Numbered from the stretch's first letter, positions 46,801 to 56,814 are shown. The stretch: 64,000 nucleotides of DNA from Leptasterias polaris (GCA_037783415.1 JAZGTN010000296.1:434001-498000); one strand, 5' to 3'. Notes: generated from the letters alone by a model not told the origin. A program made the numbers and translations.

Positions 46801-49800
46801 TTTTTAAGATGCAGATCTTAAAATTATTCAGTGAATCTTTGATGATATGTACATGGAGAGGGAGTGATGTCTGGTCAAAGATAGGTTGAAAAAGAGAACT
46901 TGTTAGGAAAGGGTTCAAGATTGAATCTTAACTTAACTAGTATCCTACTTGGTTTGTTTAGTGGTTTGAATGTTGCATGTTTACACTGACAATTCCTTCA
47001 TTGTATTCTTGTACAAAACTGCTTTAAGTATAAGAAACATTTGATTTGGAAACATTGGGTTTAAAAAATTTTGTGAAACAGTTTCTCCGAGAATGGACTG
47101 AGGAGAATCATATGTACCCAGAGCTTTGAATTATTTACTTTTGTGTATTCAGGCCTTTTTCAATACCAATTTACACTTTATTTATAGAGGTGCCCTTCAC
47201 TAAGAAGAAACACCTTAGTGCCCCTGCCATTGTACCTTAATACATCTTCACCAAGAAGAAACGCCTTAGTGCCCCTGCCATTGTACCTTAATACACCTTA
47301 CCAAGAAGAAACGCCTTAGTGCCCCTGCCATTGTACCTTAATACACCTTACCAAGAAGAAACGCCTTAGTGCCCCTGCCATTGTACCTTAATACATGTAC
47401 ATCTTCACCAAGAAGAAACGCCTTAGTGCCCCTGCCATTGTACCTTAATACATGTACATCTTCACCAAGAAGAAACGCCTTAGTGCCCCTGCCATTGTAC
47501 CTTAATACATCTTCACCAAGAAGAAACGCCTTAGTGCCCCTGCCATTGTACCTTAATACACCTTCACCAAGAAGAAACGCCTTAGTGCCCCAGCCATTGT
47601 ACCTTAATACATCTTCACCAAGAAGAAACGCCTTAGTGCCCCTGCCATTGTACCTTAATACATCTTCACCAAGAAGAAACGCCTTAGTGCCCCTGCCATT
47701 GTACCTTAATACATCTTCACCAAGAAGAAACGCCTTAGTGCCCCTGCCATTGTACCTTAATACATCTTCACTAGAAAAAAAATGAATGAGTTCTAAATTT
47801 CTGCATGAAAACCCTTATGTGTTCAAGTTGCTGAAAATAACAGATTAAAATCAATAGGTCGTAAGATTTCAGAAAGAGTTATTACATACCTCCATTGCAG
47901 CAGGGAATTAAGACAACAGTCAAGATCGTCCAAATAGATACATACAGGAGCATACTGGAACAACTATTGTGAATTTTCACCACATCCTCTTGGAATACGA
48001 ACTAGTAGCTTCCCCACTTACCAAACCTGAAGAGGTACCTATGGAATTAATGGAAAACTAGTGACAACCTTCTGATCAAGCCAGCAATTCTTTGTCATGG
48101 TATAATACCACAGATGTGTAATTAAGTCATGATGTCTACCAGCACTTCTATTTTTATGTTATAGGGTCAGTGTTGTTAAAATCTATGCAGTGCTTATAAA
48201 GTGCTTTATCACATCTGATTGGTGGCTCAAGGCTAACATTATTTGTGAAGAGTTGTGGTTGAATTATGAGACCCATGTACCAGCATCAGTCAGTTGAGTA
48301 TTATGATATAATATATCCAAGTGTTCTCCCTTGACTTAAAAAATGAACAGGGAGCAATTTCATCCAGCAATTTTGCTTAGCAAAACATTTCAGATTAAGC
48401 GTGTTTTGTGCAGCATTAATGCTTTCTTTTCGAAGGAATCATTCACTGTTTTAAAGCATTTAATATCAGAATTACAGGAAATCAGAAGCTTTATGTCTCA
48501 AAGTTATAATAGTAATAGATAATTGACATAACGCCATAACTCATTAATATAAGCTTCAAGACACATATTTTACCTGACGTATTATGTATGAGGGTTTGTA
48601 GAGAACAATTAAACAAAGAAAAAAGAGACTCTATAGTAGAATGGTTTTGGTTTCATGAATGCCTATATATAGTAGAAGTAATTTTTTTCTCTCACAGTAA
48701 AGTATTTCTGCGTGTAGATAGAGTTATGCAGATTTTGATTTGGATGTGAACATCATGGATTGAAGTGTAAAAGTGCACTGACAGATTTGAGAACAGAATG
48801 GTTGATCAATGGGGCTACAATAGAATACAGGTAGCATGCTTTATCAGGGTTGTCATGTTGTTAGAAAATGCATTTGAACAAAGATGTGTGTAATGCTTAG
48901 TCCAGCTTAGTAACACCAACATACTCAATATAACCTGCTGACCAAGTGGAGCTGTAGACACACCGCTTAGCAGAGGCATACATGTACTAACCTTGCGCAG
49001 CATGGGTGTGTTGGGGAGGCAGTGATGTAACCACACATTTTATTTGGGGGGGGGGGGGGGGGGAGCAAAAACACAATTTGGGAGGGGGGCCGTTATTAAA
49101 TATATCGAACCATTTATTTGTGAATTATTTAGATTTCATTTGAGGGGACTAGAGGGGGTGGACAAGGGTTCCCCCTGCCCCCTTCTGGTACACCACTGGG
49201 GGGAGGAGACTACGGGGCTGGCTTTAGGGGGTCAAAATCGTGATGAACCACAAACTTCATTCATATTCATGGCTTGCACTTGATCAAGAGTCAAGAGCCT
49301 TTCCTCTGGATTGTAAAGCATGATATTGGCAGTCAAGGAACAAGCCAACTAATGTAGTCACCATGAAAGGGCAAACACTGTAATTGTTTCACATGAAAAT
49401 CCGGACAAATATTATTTCTCTACCTTTATGTTAGAAACTATAGAAAAACTTTATTGTCCAAATTGGACATATTTTATTATTGTTCTTACATTAGAGTAAC
49501 TGAAGAAGTTGCTGCTGGTTCAAAGGAGGCAAAGGAGTTCTTAGATCCAAAAGGAACGTCTGCTATTAAGACAACTGTAGGAGTAAACTCTGCCTCGCCG
49601 ATCCCATCATTGGGGTAAGTCTTCAGTTCATAAAGTGTTTCTTAAAAGTAGACACAAACAAGATAAATAATTAGAGGGGTTAATGTCTTCCTGATGTGTA
49701 ATTAAGTTATTTGATAGCATTAGAAATGTTAACATTTTAAAATTTGTTATAATTAGTTCATCATTTGAGCATTAATTTGATGTCATTTATTTTACAGGTC

Positions 49801-50483
49801 CAAGAGACCAGCTGGAGGTTTAGGGAATGTGTTGGGGCTCATTAATAAGAAAGCCAAGATTAGCGTCTTGGAGAAGTCTAGAATTGACTGGAATAGTTTC
49901 AAGACATCAGAAGGAATTGCAGATGACTTAAAGATACACAACAAGGGCAAAGATGGGTGAGTAGAGGATTGATCAAATGGTCAAAGGTTTCAGACAGTAT
50001 GGATTATATCTTTATAGAACACAAAGCTCTCATTGTGATTGTCTTTGCCATTGTTCTAACTTCTAATGTCTTTGAGTAAGACATTAACCATTATTAGACC
50101 TATTTACTTCTCTTCACCAAGATATATAAATGTCATTTGGGACCCGATTGATTGACACTTAAATAGTAATTTTAAGAGCTGTAATCTTTTAACATACAAT
50201 TTTAACACTTTTAAGATTTAATGTGCAAGGTCCTCACATAAGTGTATGAGACAGTTTTACCATCATGTAAATCCTCAACTAGGACTAGGGGATCTACTAC
50301 TGTTGGTCGATTCAAATAACTACAAGAGATTGGATGTAAATTCTGGTTTTAAGTGTTATAACAACTACTTGTTTATTTATCTATTAATCGAGGTATGTTG
50401 AGAAACAGAAGTTTTTGGCACAGGCAGACCAACGTCAATATGAGAAAGAACGAGATATTCGAATGGGACTGTCTAAAAGGTGA
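31815..50483 (+). CDS. CFDP1: Craniofacial development protein 1 (BCNT/CFDP1, Swc5 family), 7 exons
   Basis: Nuclear protein of the BCNT/Swc5 family, a subunit of SRCAP/SWR1-type complexes that exchange H2A.Z into nucleosomes. Exons: 31815-31875, 36736-36859, 37078-37330, 37476-37588, 49495-49614, 49798-49956, 50393-50483. Phases agree throughout: 921 nt, 306 residues, close to the roughly 299 of mammals. The acidic N terminus reads [12 protein letters not shown], the family signature. Residues about 40-80 are lysine-rich ([10 protein letters not shown]). [15 protein letters not shown] (exon 3) is the conserved middle motif. The C-terminal BCNT-C domain includes [36 protein letters not shown] and [10 protein letters not shown]. 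Intron 1 (4.9 kb) holds three TIR elements; intron 4 (11.9 kb) holds the whole GBA gene on the opposite strand. A possible poly(A) signal AATAAA is at 51047-51052. Intact. Confidence 0.93.
32030..32901. mobile_element. TA-flanked Tc1/mariner-like MITE
   Basis: Perfect 25-bp TIRs begin CAGTCGTTTGACCAGTTCCG (32030-32054 and 32877-32901), each bordered by TA (32028-32029 and 32902-32903). The start CAGT and TA duplication fit Tc1/mariner. The core 'gatccggaactgg' or its complement occurs several more times inside (near 32215, 32475, 32860). No transposase frame in 872 bp. Located in CFDP1 intron 1. Confidence 0.8.
32931..33962. mobile_element. Second TA-flanked TIR element, adjacent
   Basis: GGGAGGTCGACGG at 32931-32943 recurs as its reverse complement at 33950-33962, with TA on both outer sides. 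It begins only about 27 bases after the previous element. Interior is AT-rich, contains a run of nine or more G near 33080, and has no transposase frame. Confidence 0.65.
34394..35446. mobile_element. hAT-like element with GGCGGATCC ends
   Basis: Ends CAGGGGCGGATCCAGG (34394) and CCTGGATCCGCGCCTG (to 35446) form imperfect TIRs. The CAGGGG start is typical of hAT elements. The expected 8-bp target duplication is not visible, so ends may be slightly off. Interior: three tandem copies of a 173-bp unit, then an AT-rich half. No transposase. CFDP1 intron 1. Confidence 0.55.
34510..34976. repeat. Three tandem copies of a ~173-bp unit
   Basis: Units start near 34510, 34686 and 34857, each with 'ggggcgaagcccc' palindromes, 'ggtgaaaaatcaa', and (in the first two) 'ttctaagtttactggaaaaa'. 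The minus strand is open through about 160 codons because the unit carries no stop in that frame; no gene is implied. Confidence 0.8.
35450..36735. other. CFDP1 intron 1, right part
   Basis: No recognisable gene. A short ATG-initiated string near 36225 (M-A-D-D-I-R-T, followed by 'ggtact') could be an alternative first exon, but the evidence is weak. 36590-36655 has 'aactttgttagggcttgctg' and 'aactttgttatgg' repeats. Confidence 0.4.
38891..38993 (-). CDS. GBA1: Distal alternative terminal exon of GBA
   Basis: Exactly 103 nt, same phase as the proximal terminal exon at 40236-40338. After an acceptor (GTGTATTTGTAG) it reads [20 protein letters not shown], then ends [10 protein letters not shown] and TAA, matching the conserved glucocerebrosidase C terminus (S-I-x-T-Y-L-W). 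Joined to exon 9 it gives an alternative 34-residue tail. A separate AATAAA on the minus strand at 38525-38530 could serve it. Its upstream polypyrimidine tract is poorer than that of the proximal copy. Confidence 0.7.
38891..47953 (-). CDS. GBA1: Lysosomal acid glucosylceramidase (glucocerebrosidase, GH30), nested in CFDP1 intron 4
   Basis: Hydrolyses glucosylceramide to glucose and ceramide in the lysosome. Exons: 47890-47953, 46230-46412, 45909-46063, 45512-45645, 44704-44876, 43578-43815, 42956-43180, 42546-42709, 42203-42319, then 40236-40338 or 38891-38993. About 518 residues (human 536). Exon 1 encodes a signal peptide ([19 protein letters not shown]). The N-terminal cysteine region has [11 protein letters not shown]. 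The acid/base Glu is about residue 257 (TIQNEPSAG) and the nucleophile Glu about 362 (LATEACEG). Other family motifs: [59 protein letters not shown]. All junctions fit except exon 3/4, where one base is lacking: exon 3 ends GAA before GTTAAG, and exon 4 starts GACTGG, but the family needs E-G-L. Introns contain a minisatellite and several MITEs. Either a sequence error or a disabled allele; everything else looks functional. Confidence 0.9.
39197..39571 (-). pseudogene. LINE RT C-terminal fragment between the GBA terminal exons
   Basis: A 124-codon frame with [20 protein letters not shown] and [20 protein letters not shown], the conserved tail of CR1/L2-type RTs. Only the 3' end is present. 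Confidence 0.75.
39735..39837. repeat. Imperfect hairpin (foldback MITE-like)
   Basis: Arms of about 45 bp: the left begins AACAGTGTGGTGACCCAG, the right ends with its diverged reverse complement (rc AACAGTGTGAGGACCCGG). The centre is 'gctggccacca'. Lies in GBA, between the two terminal exons. Confidence 0.7.
39954..40305 (-). repeat. Tandem array of truncated GBA terminal-exon copies
   Basis: Five repeats of about 70 bp start at 39954, 40022, 40092, 40162 and 40237 (plus-strand start 'caccagatataagtttgaat'). The fifth is the end of the real proximal terminal exon. Each encodes, on the minus strand, a variant of R-D-L-E-A-L-Y-I-N followed by the S-I-Q-T-Y-I-W end and a stop. Because each carries the stop, downstream copies fall in the 3' UTR. 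Confidence 0.9.
40457..41302 (-). pseudogene. LINE RT fragment in the last GBA intron
   Basis: A 281-codon open frame with the palm box [25 protein letters not shown], and thumb region [15 protein letters not shown]. The 5' half (endonuclease, fingers) is missing. Jockey/CR1-type. The long open frame shows it is fairly young. It lies between the exon 9 donor (42202) and the proximal terminal exon. Confidence 0.8.
41695..42010 (-). mobile_element. SINE-like repeat
   Basis: Minus strand contains 'gcccttgagcaaggcactta' followed by 'accataattgcttcg', the body motif of the tRNA SINEs at 3221 and 6356, but with a different remaining body ('cactgtgaaggggg', 'gcctacatcctta'). The tRNA head is not visible. 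Confidence 0.45.
44112..44682. mobile_element. MITE with perfect 29-bp TIRs and repeated subterminal motif
   Basis: TIRs 44112-44140 and 44654-44682 are exact reverse complements (start CGTCACGCGTACCACGAAGT). TTAT borders both sides (44108-44111 and 44683-44686), a likely 4-bp target duplication. The TIR core AGGTCACTTCGTG occurs three further times inside (near 44345, 44382, 44480), each followed by -AAAT or -GAAAT. No transposase. In GBA, between exons 5 and 6. Confidence 0.85.
45055..45367. mobile_element. MITE-like element with CCCTTTTCACACT ends
   Basis: Starts CCCTTTTCACACTAC; ends AGTGTGAACAGG (imperfect inverted pair). The TTTTCACACTA motif recurs at 45108 and, inverted, near 45272. 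Much more GC-rich than the neighbouring intron. In GBA between exons 4 and 5. Confidence 0.55.
47196..47772. repeat. 50-bp minisatellite, about 11 copies, in GBA intron 1
   Basis: Unit 'ttcaccaagaagaaacgcct' + 'tagtgcccctgccattgtac' + 'cttaatacatc'. Eleven near-identical copies; the fourth and fifth carry a 6-bp expansion (ACATGTACATC). The plus strand is open through 138 codons of P-L-P-L-Y-L-N-T repeats, an artefact of a unit without stops. Confidence 0.95.
48000..49019. other. 5' flank of GBA inside CFDP1 intron 4
   Basis: Presumably holds the GBA promoter, but no element can be fixed. 'gtgcttataaagtgctttat' near 48190 resembles a SINE tail. No other gene. Confidence 0.4.
49020..49198. 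mobile_element. hAT-like MITE
   Basis: Ends CAGTGATGTAACCA (49020) and TGGTACACCACTG (to 49198) form TIRs of the CAGTGGTGTA type known from hAT elements. Flanks TGGGGAGG and GGGGGAGG are a near-match 8-bp duplication. A run of 18 G lies at 49047-49064. Confidence 0.65.
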
Positions 50484-51555
50484 CATGCTCAATGACAAGG
50501 AAGTAAATGTGGCATTTAGTTCTAACAATGGATTAAGTGGACAACTTTTTTTGTTGGGAACATACCTTATGCATATGACGTCGATTGAGTTGGGCGCCCT
50601 CGCCTAGAGGTCAAAAGGAAGTTGTTCATTGGCCAATCATGTACTCCTCACGTACAAATCTGCACGTTTCTAATGTTTCATCATCGGTTTACCTCTAAGA
50701 TGGCAGCTTGATGACGTCAATGCTATGGTCTACACTTTTGTCTTTAGTAAAGTGTCAATTTTGTTTTGTACAGTAAACAGAGGTGAAGTATAAAATGAAT
50801 CATGAAGAATAATTTTGTTTGACTTTTGACTTTGTATTTTGTTTCATTCATTTCTTTACCACATCTACCTTCTCATTTTGTTAAGCCAGAAGAAATTAAT
50901 GGGAAAATTCTTTGCAGTTTTGTTAAGCAATTTGTTAAGCTGTAAAAGCCTAACAATTTCACAAAACTTATCATGATGCCAATTATTAGATCAGGTGATA
51001 AGATGTAGCTGATTGACTAGTTTTTGAGACAAAAATACTCTACAAAAATAAATTCTTATTTCACTATCTGGTAGGTTTGTCCATTTTTCAGTTATTACAG
51101 AGATTATAACTTTGTATTAGAGACCAACATTAAAGTACAAAATCAATGTCTTCTTGGAGAATTGTTTCAGTTAACCTGGCAGTAATTAATGGCTACACTA
51201 TTGTGATTGTAAGGATGGACTTTCTTTCAAACCCTGAGATCTGCCAATCTTTTGGTCTTTTAACTCTGTAAGATAAAGGAGTATCAAGTTGAATATCGGA
51301 ATAAATTTAACTGGATCAAATTTTGTTTTTCAATGTGTAAATTTGTTTGACCTATGACCTCTGGTCCTTAATGTCAAATTGAAATGAGTTCAATCTCCTT
51401 TGGCAGGAATAATATGTGGTATATTTTTAATGTAATTCTGAATTGACTAACAAAGCTGAATTAATGCTATCAACCATTTTGACATTGGCATAAGAAGCTC
51501 CTTGAAATAACTTTCCAAAAATAATTGGTGTGAATGTCTCGTTTATAATAAAATG
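50484..51555. other. CFDP1 3' UTR and downstream DNA
   Basis: Follows the CFDP1 stop. AATAAA at 51047-51052. Otherwise AT-rich and featureless. Confidence 0.45.
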
Positions 51556-51559
51556 GTTA

Positions 51560-51836
51560 CAGACAAATGTGGAAGGCAGACTAGTCTGACCCCCGCCCCC
51601 TCTTGGTAGCAGCATGATGGCTTATGGAAACAGACAAGTCTGGAAGGCAGACTAGTCTGACCCCCGCCCCGTCTTGGTAGCAGCATGATGGCTTATGGAA
51701 ACAGACAAGTCTGGAAGGCAGATTTGTCTACCCCTCCCCCCCCCCCCCTCCCCACCTTCTTCTTTGGTAGCAGCATTATGAAGGTCTCGGCTTACAGTTA
51801 CAGACAAGTCTGGAATTCCAATTGTATGACCCCCCA
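51560..51836 (+). repeat. 71-bp tandem repeat, about 3.5 copies
   Basis: Units start at 51560, 51631, 51702 and (after a C-rich expansion) 51801 with 'cagacaagtctggaaggcag' and 'cttggtagcagcatgatgg'. The third copy carries a run of C. Confidence 0.85.
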
Positions 51837-52199
51837 AACTCGTTCCCAGTGGGATATGACTTTGCCGCACCATTTGTTTTCCTTCCCAGAATGCCTGGCT
51901 CAATCGTAACCCCTGGAAGTGTGACTTTGAACTATCCAAATATATTGGATATTTTAATTAGTCCTGCAGTTGATCCATTTTGTAGATGCAAAGCGGTTTG
52001 TCAAAAGAGGCATCAACCATAGAGCACTGGTCCCCTCTCAAGTATCTGTATTTTGACCTGCACACTACAAGCGCTCAAAAGTATTTAATAAGTATGCGCT
52101 CAGAGCAGTCTTTTGGTTAGCCAATCAGCGTTGTTTTTCAACACTTCCCTCCAGGGGTTAGTGACAAGAGTTATCGATACGGTGCATAGTAGCAAGGCT

Positions 52200-52510
52200 G
52201 GACCTAGCACCACGAGTAGGGCCAATCCACTTTGTATCCTTGGCCCTAGCACCATTGCAATCCTATTTTTGTGCCCGATGTACTTTTTAATCCGGTTCAA
52301 GTTGTTAATGCGTGAAAAAAAAATCCACGATGTCCTAAAACAAATTCAGCAGTAGGGCTATCTACAAAGTGTAGTAGCATTCGATCGGTAAATTTCATGA
52401 TCGAGAACGTCCCGGATTAAAAATCTCATAGGGCACAAAAATAGGTTTGCAATGGTGCTAGGGCCAAGGATACGGAGTGGATTGGCCCTATTCATGGGGC
52501 TAGGCTGGAC
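52200..52510. mobile_element. Foldback element with ~96-bp arms
   Basis: Left arm 52200-52295 and right arm 52413-52510 are inverted copies about 90 percent alike: both contain 'ccttggccctagcaccattg' and a shared 'ctatttttgtgccc'. The two arms therefore give nearly the same peptide on opposite strands (A-N-P-L-x-I-L-G-P-S-T-I-A). No transposase. Confidence 0.8.
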
Positions 52511-53091
52511 CCCACTCCCCCTTCTTCTTAGTAGCAGCATTTAGACTAGCTGTGAAAATAAATTTTAGTTTGAAAATAAACGACAAAGTTTAAAATAATG
52601 TACACTAAAGGGATAACAATCATTCTTGTTCTTTTTTCTTAAATCTTATTATTTTATTGTACTTTTTTCAAGATGGCAATTAACATTTTTCAGGACTAAT
52701 TATTTAATATTTTAACTGATCTTGGCTGAGTTGATTTTAATAAATTTGCCTCTTTCTAAGATTGTTGAACAATTGGCTGTTATGTTTATCTTCAAAGTCA
52801 GGTTATGGCAGAAATAGTCACTCTGTCCTTTCCTTTATGAACAAAAATCGTGATTTCGATTTGGGAGAGGCGAACAGAAAACCTCTTGAGAAAAAACTAG
52901 AAAGTTCCTCTCCGACCCTCCTTTAAAGAGAGCAGTCAATCTTTTTGCTCCAGGGCCCAATTTCATGGATCTGCTTAACCTGGTGAGGTGAACAACAGGA
53001 AAACCTCTTGGGTAAAAAATGAGAACATTACTTCCCAACTCTCTTTTAAAGAGCCACCACACTTTTTTCCAGATTTGAACTCAACTTAACA

Positions 53092-53276
53092 AGGCCCAAT
53101 TTCATAGAGCTGCTTAAGCAGAAAACATTGCTGAAACATTTTCTGCTAAGTAAAAATGAGTATGATGTCAGTCACAGATGTTAGATGTGAAATATGGTAA
53201 CCTTATTTTGTTAAGAATAATTTTCTTCTGCTGTGCTAATTTTTGTCAGTAAAGCAGCTCTATAAAATTGGGCCCA
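53092..53276. mobile_element. MITE, GGGCCCAATTTCATAGAG family
   Basis: Left end 'ggcccaatttcatagagctg' and right end 'cagctctataaaattgggcc' are inverted. A second motif pair 'ttaagcagaaaa'/'ttctgc' lies inside. Related fragments occur at 52950-52985 and 17565-17690. Confidence 0.75.
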
Positions 53277-53953
53277 GGTTGAAACTCAAAGTTCTTGTTT
53301 TTTAAAGCAGGTTTCTAAATTATTTGAGTTGTTTCATTATAAGTTATTGAAAAGACCAATCAGCCCTAGAGTTTCCTGACAATGGCTCTAGACTTGACAG
53401 TTTGTTATTGGTATGCCACTGTGATTTAAAGCTTGAGTGGATTTAGTATGATAACCAAATATTAAGGTGCATCCATGTTTTAGATGTCAGAACACTGATG
53501 GTCAGACTGTTCCCTGTCCAGGCGATCTGTGAGAGGGAGACAGAAAAAAAGGACAAAAGAGTTTTAAAATGACACAATAACAAATTGGTGACAAGGTTTT
53601 TTAATCTACTCTGGAGGGGAAAAGGTATCTGACCACTTATGCCAATACAAGCGCTAAAGGTAGCATGTCAATCAATTTACAAGAAACACAAAAAGAAAAT
53701 CCACAAAATATAAATAGAGAAGTTAGTGTTCTGCAACACTTTATTAGACACATACCAAGATATCTGACTATTGGGAGGAACATGTCCACGCATTCAAACC
53801 GAGGACTTGGAGAGGGTTTTAACAAAAGGGATCCGGCAAAAAGTCACACCGAGGACGTCCTCGATTCAATTTCGTGTACAAAACCAATGGGGACGTCTCA
53901 AAAAAAAACTATGTCCAAACAATGGGAGAACAAAGACACCATAAACACGAGTT

Positions 53954-54562
53954 AGTGGGTGGGTGTATGTAAGTGGCGACTTTGATGAGGAAGGGAGTTG
54001 AACCCCCTGATTCTGACTAATTGGAGGGGTTGGTGTGAGTGGTGACTTTGTTGAGGAAGGGAGTTGAACCCTGTGATTCTGACTATTTGGGGGGGGGGGG
54101 GTGGGTGTAAGTGGCGACTTTGATGAGGAAGGGAGTTGAACCCTCCTGATTCTGACTAATTGGAGGGGTTGGTGTGAGTGGTGACTTTGATGAGGTAGGG
54201 AGTTGAACCCCATGATTTTGACTATTTAGGGGGGGGGTGTGAGTGGCCACTTTGATGAGGAAGGGGGTTGAACCCCCCTGATTCTGACTAATTGGAGGGG
54301 TTGGTGTGAGTGGCAACTTTGATGAGGAAGGAAGTTGAACCCTGTGATTCTGACTATTTGGGGGGGGGGGGGCTGGTGTGTGAGTGACCACTTTGATGAG
54401 GAAGGGAGTTGAACCCTGTGATTCTGACTATTTTGGGGGGTGGGTGTGAGTGGCGTCTTTGATGAGGAAAGGAGTTGAACCCCCTGATTCTGACTATTTG
54501 GGGGGGGTGGTGTGAGTGGCCACTTTGATGAGGAAGGGAGTTGAACCCTCTGATTCTGACAG
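53954..54562 (+). repeat. 66-74-bp tandem repeat, 9 copies
   Basis: Unit contains 'ctttgatgaggaagggagtt' and 'gaaccctgattctgactatt', then a variable G run. Copies start near 53979, 54045, 54117, 54183, 54250, 54317, 54391, 54458 and 54531. Spacing varies with G-run length. Open minus-strand frames with S-Q-N-H-R-V-Q-L-P-S-S repeats are artefacts of the unit. Confidence 0.9.
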
Positions 54563-54690
54563 GGGACGTTTGCACACAGAGGCCAGCGAGGGAAAAAAGG
54601 GGCACCATATTTTTCTAGGGAGGCCTTTTGGCCATTAAAACTCTATTCTTAATATTAACAATTTAAATTTCAGGGCAGGGGGGTGTCTCC

Positions 54691-55412
54691 TAGACTTGAC
54701 TCAAGTCCCAATCCCGTGCAAGGCCCTTCCTTGCCTCATCGTCAGAAAACTATTATTTTGCGCTCTGCATTCCCCAACCTGTTCCGCGCGCGGGACAGGG
54801 ACTTGACGAACCCGCAGTTGCCTGATATGTAAATTTATTCACTTACGAATATGCAAAGTTATGGCGCATTACTTGTTGTCCAATCAAACGCGTTCAAAAA
54901 GAAGACTCGTTGTTTTTTTTATTTGCGGGGGTGGTAAAGTACTTTGTCGAGGATCGAAATGCATGAATATATATAAAAACTACAAATTTATTTGAATTCA
55001 AGTTAATATTACGTATACATTGGGATTGGTATTGTTTGCAAATGCATACTTTGAATTGTTGACAAATGCAATTCAGCGACTTAAAACACCCACCCCCCTC
55101 TTCCGCCCGGCAGCCATTCTGGAGATGCTTACGTCCATAGATACATGATACAAACGTCACAGAGCAAGATGAATACTAAATGAAAGGGGCGGCACTTCCA
55201 CGCTCCCATTGGATTTGTACATCTCCCCATTTGGGGAGATTTTTCTATTCAAATGCGTGGAGTAGGAAACGACCCCGTCAAGTCCCTTGATCGCCACCGC
55301 ATAAATAACTACATTTTGTCGGTGAGGGCGCACTGGTATTCTGTGGCTGCATGCGCATGCTGGCGCGTTACGTTAGGAACCTCGCACGAGAAAGGGACTT
55401 GAATCAAGTCTA
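54691..55412. mobile_element. 722-bp TIR element with perfect 9-bp target duplication
   Basis: TIRs: TAGACTTGACTCAAGTCCC (54691-54709) and GGGACTTGAATCAAGTCTA (55394-55412), 18 of 19 matched. Flanked by GGTGTCTCC at 54682-54690 and 55413-55421, identical on both sides. A 9-bp duplication fits Mutator-like elements; 8-bp classes (hAT, P) are less likely. The interior has a CpG patch near 54780-54800 and no transposase frame. Confidence 0.88.
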
Positions 55413-56403
55413 GGTGTCTCCCCATGACCCCATCTTGGTTATGCCACCTACAGAGGGCTAGCAAATTAAGTTGGGTTTTTGTTGCTTAAAATAAATACCT
55501 TTTAAAGCCTGTGAGTCATTTTCAGTGGGTGTCTAGCAGTAAATAGTTCATGGCAGATTGTAGAAGATTGAAGACATCAACAGATTGTTGACTTGGGAAG
55601 CTTCAAGCTGAGGGATAACGACATTTTCTAACTTAATATTTTTGCATCAATTAGAATTGATCAGACAACTTCTTCAAATCAGCAACAGGCCCGATACTTG
55701 CAGCAAGTATCAAACTTGCAGCAATCATCAATGAAAGGGGTATACACTGCATCCTTGAAACGTACCATTGCAAAAAAGCAGTTCCAGCTCCTTGGTCAGT
55801 CATGGCTCATAAACTTCACTCCTAGTGTAGACACGCTCCTTGGTCATCATTTCAGGTTGCAGGGGAACTACAAAACTGGCGAATGAGAAATCAAAAGCTT
55901 TTTATTAAATTAGAATTTATTTATTTAGACTAAAACACTTCCATCCAGAAATCACCAATAAATTGAAACTTCCTTCCTCGTCTTCTAGGCTCTTGGCTAG
56001 TAGTAGTGTAGTGACTAAGTTCGCTTTTCTGCGTCTTTAGCTTCAAAACCAGCATTAGTCAATGAAAAAAAAGAAGTTTATGCACTTTGTAGCCAAAGAA
56101 CTATTAATTTGAAAAATACACAAGCATTAAAAATACCTTTTGAAGTTGGTATCCAATGCCAGAAAATTCTCATCTGCATCAGTAATATCAGCTCCTTGGT
56201 CAGTCATGGTCAAGAAGAAATCATCTGGGGGTCAATGTTGCTTCAGGTTGTAGATAGATGGTCAAGCTGGAAAACAAAAATGAACAAGTTTTGTATTTTC
56301 ATTGTGAATTTAACAGACAGCTCCTCTCATATATAACCAACTGCAATTGCTGACAAGGGAACCAAAACAAAACCTGGTTTTATAGTGGTGTAAATTATTA
56401 TTA

Positions 56404-56434
<31 letters not shown>

Positions 56435-56738
56435 TTTTTGGGGGGGGGGCAAATGGGTGCATCTAACCATCCATATGTGCATTTTTATAATCTCAGTAGG
56501 TTGGTGGGAGAGGGGGGGGGGGGCGTAAGGGGCGATAGGCTCAACCTCCCTCCCCCATCCCAGTCATACTCTTTTTTTGCAGACATGCTCAAGAGTAATT
56601 ATATATTCAGGATGTAGGAACAGTTTCAAGCAGGCAAAAGAGACAACAAATTTTAAGAGCATTAATAGCCCTATTTATTTAGCTTTGCCAAAATGTTGTT
56701 ACATGGTGTTAGTGATTTTGGGTTGAACAAGGAAAAAT

Positions 56739-56814
56739 TGACTAGAGCGGGATTTGAACCAACGACCTCCGGATTGACGTGCCGGCGCTCAACCAACTGA
56801 GCTATCTATAGCCC
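56739..56814 (-). mobile_element. tRNA-derived SINE head
   Basis: The minus strand has TAGCTCAGTTGG (A box) and GGTTCAAATCC (B box) in a 76-nt tRNA-like span, but the acceptor-stem ends do not pair well and the anticodon arm is enlarged. The sequence continues into repeat DNA ('ttgttcaacccaaaatcact'). A SINE rather than a working tRNA gene. Confidence 0.6.

Noticed and set aside
47369..47785. 138-codon open frame on the plus strand
   Set aside because: It is a translation of the 50-bp minisatellite; no start context, splice sites or domain.
52113..52540. Two similar small proteins on opposite strands
   Set aside because: They are the two arms of a foldback element read in opposite directions.
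53866..54608. Proline/serine-rich minus-strand frames
   Set aside because: Produced by the nine-copy 66-74-bp tandem repeat.
56739..56814. Functional tRNA gene
   Set aside because: A and B boxes are present but the acceptor stem does not pair and repeat sequence continues beyond it; a SINE head is more likely.
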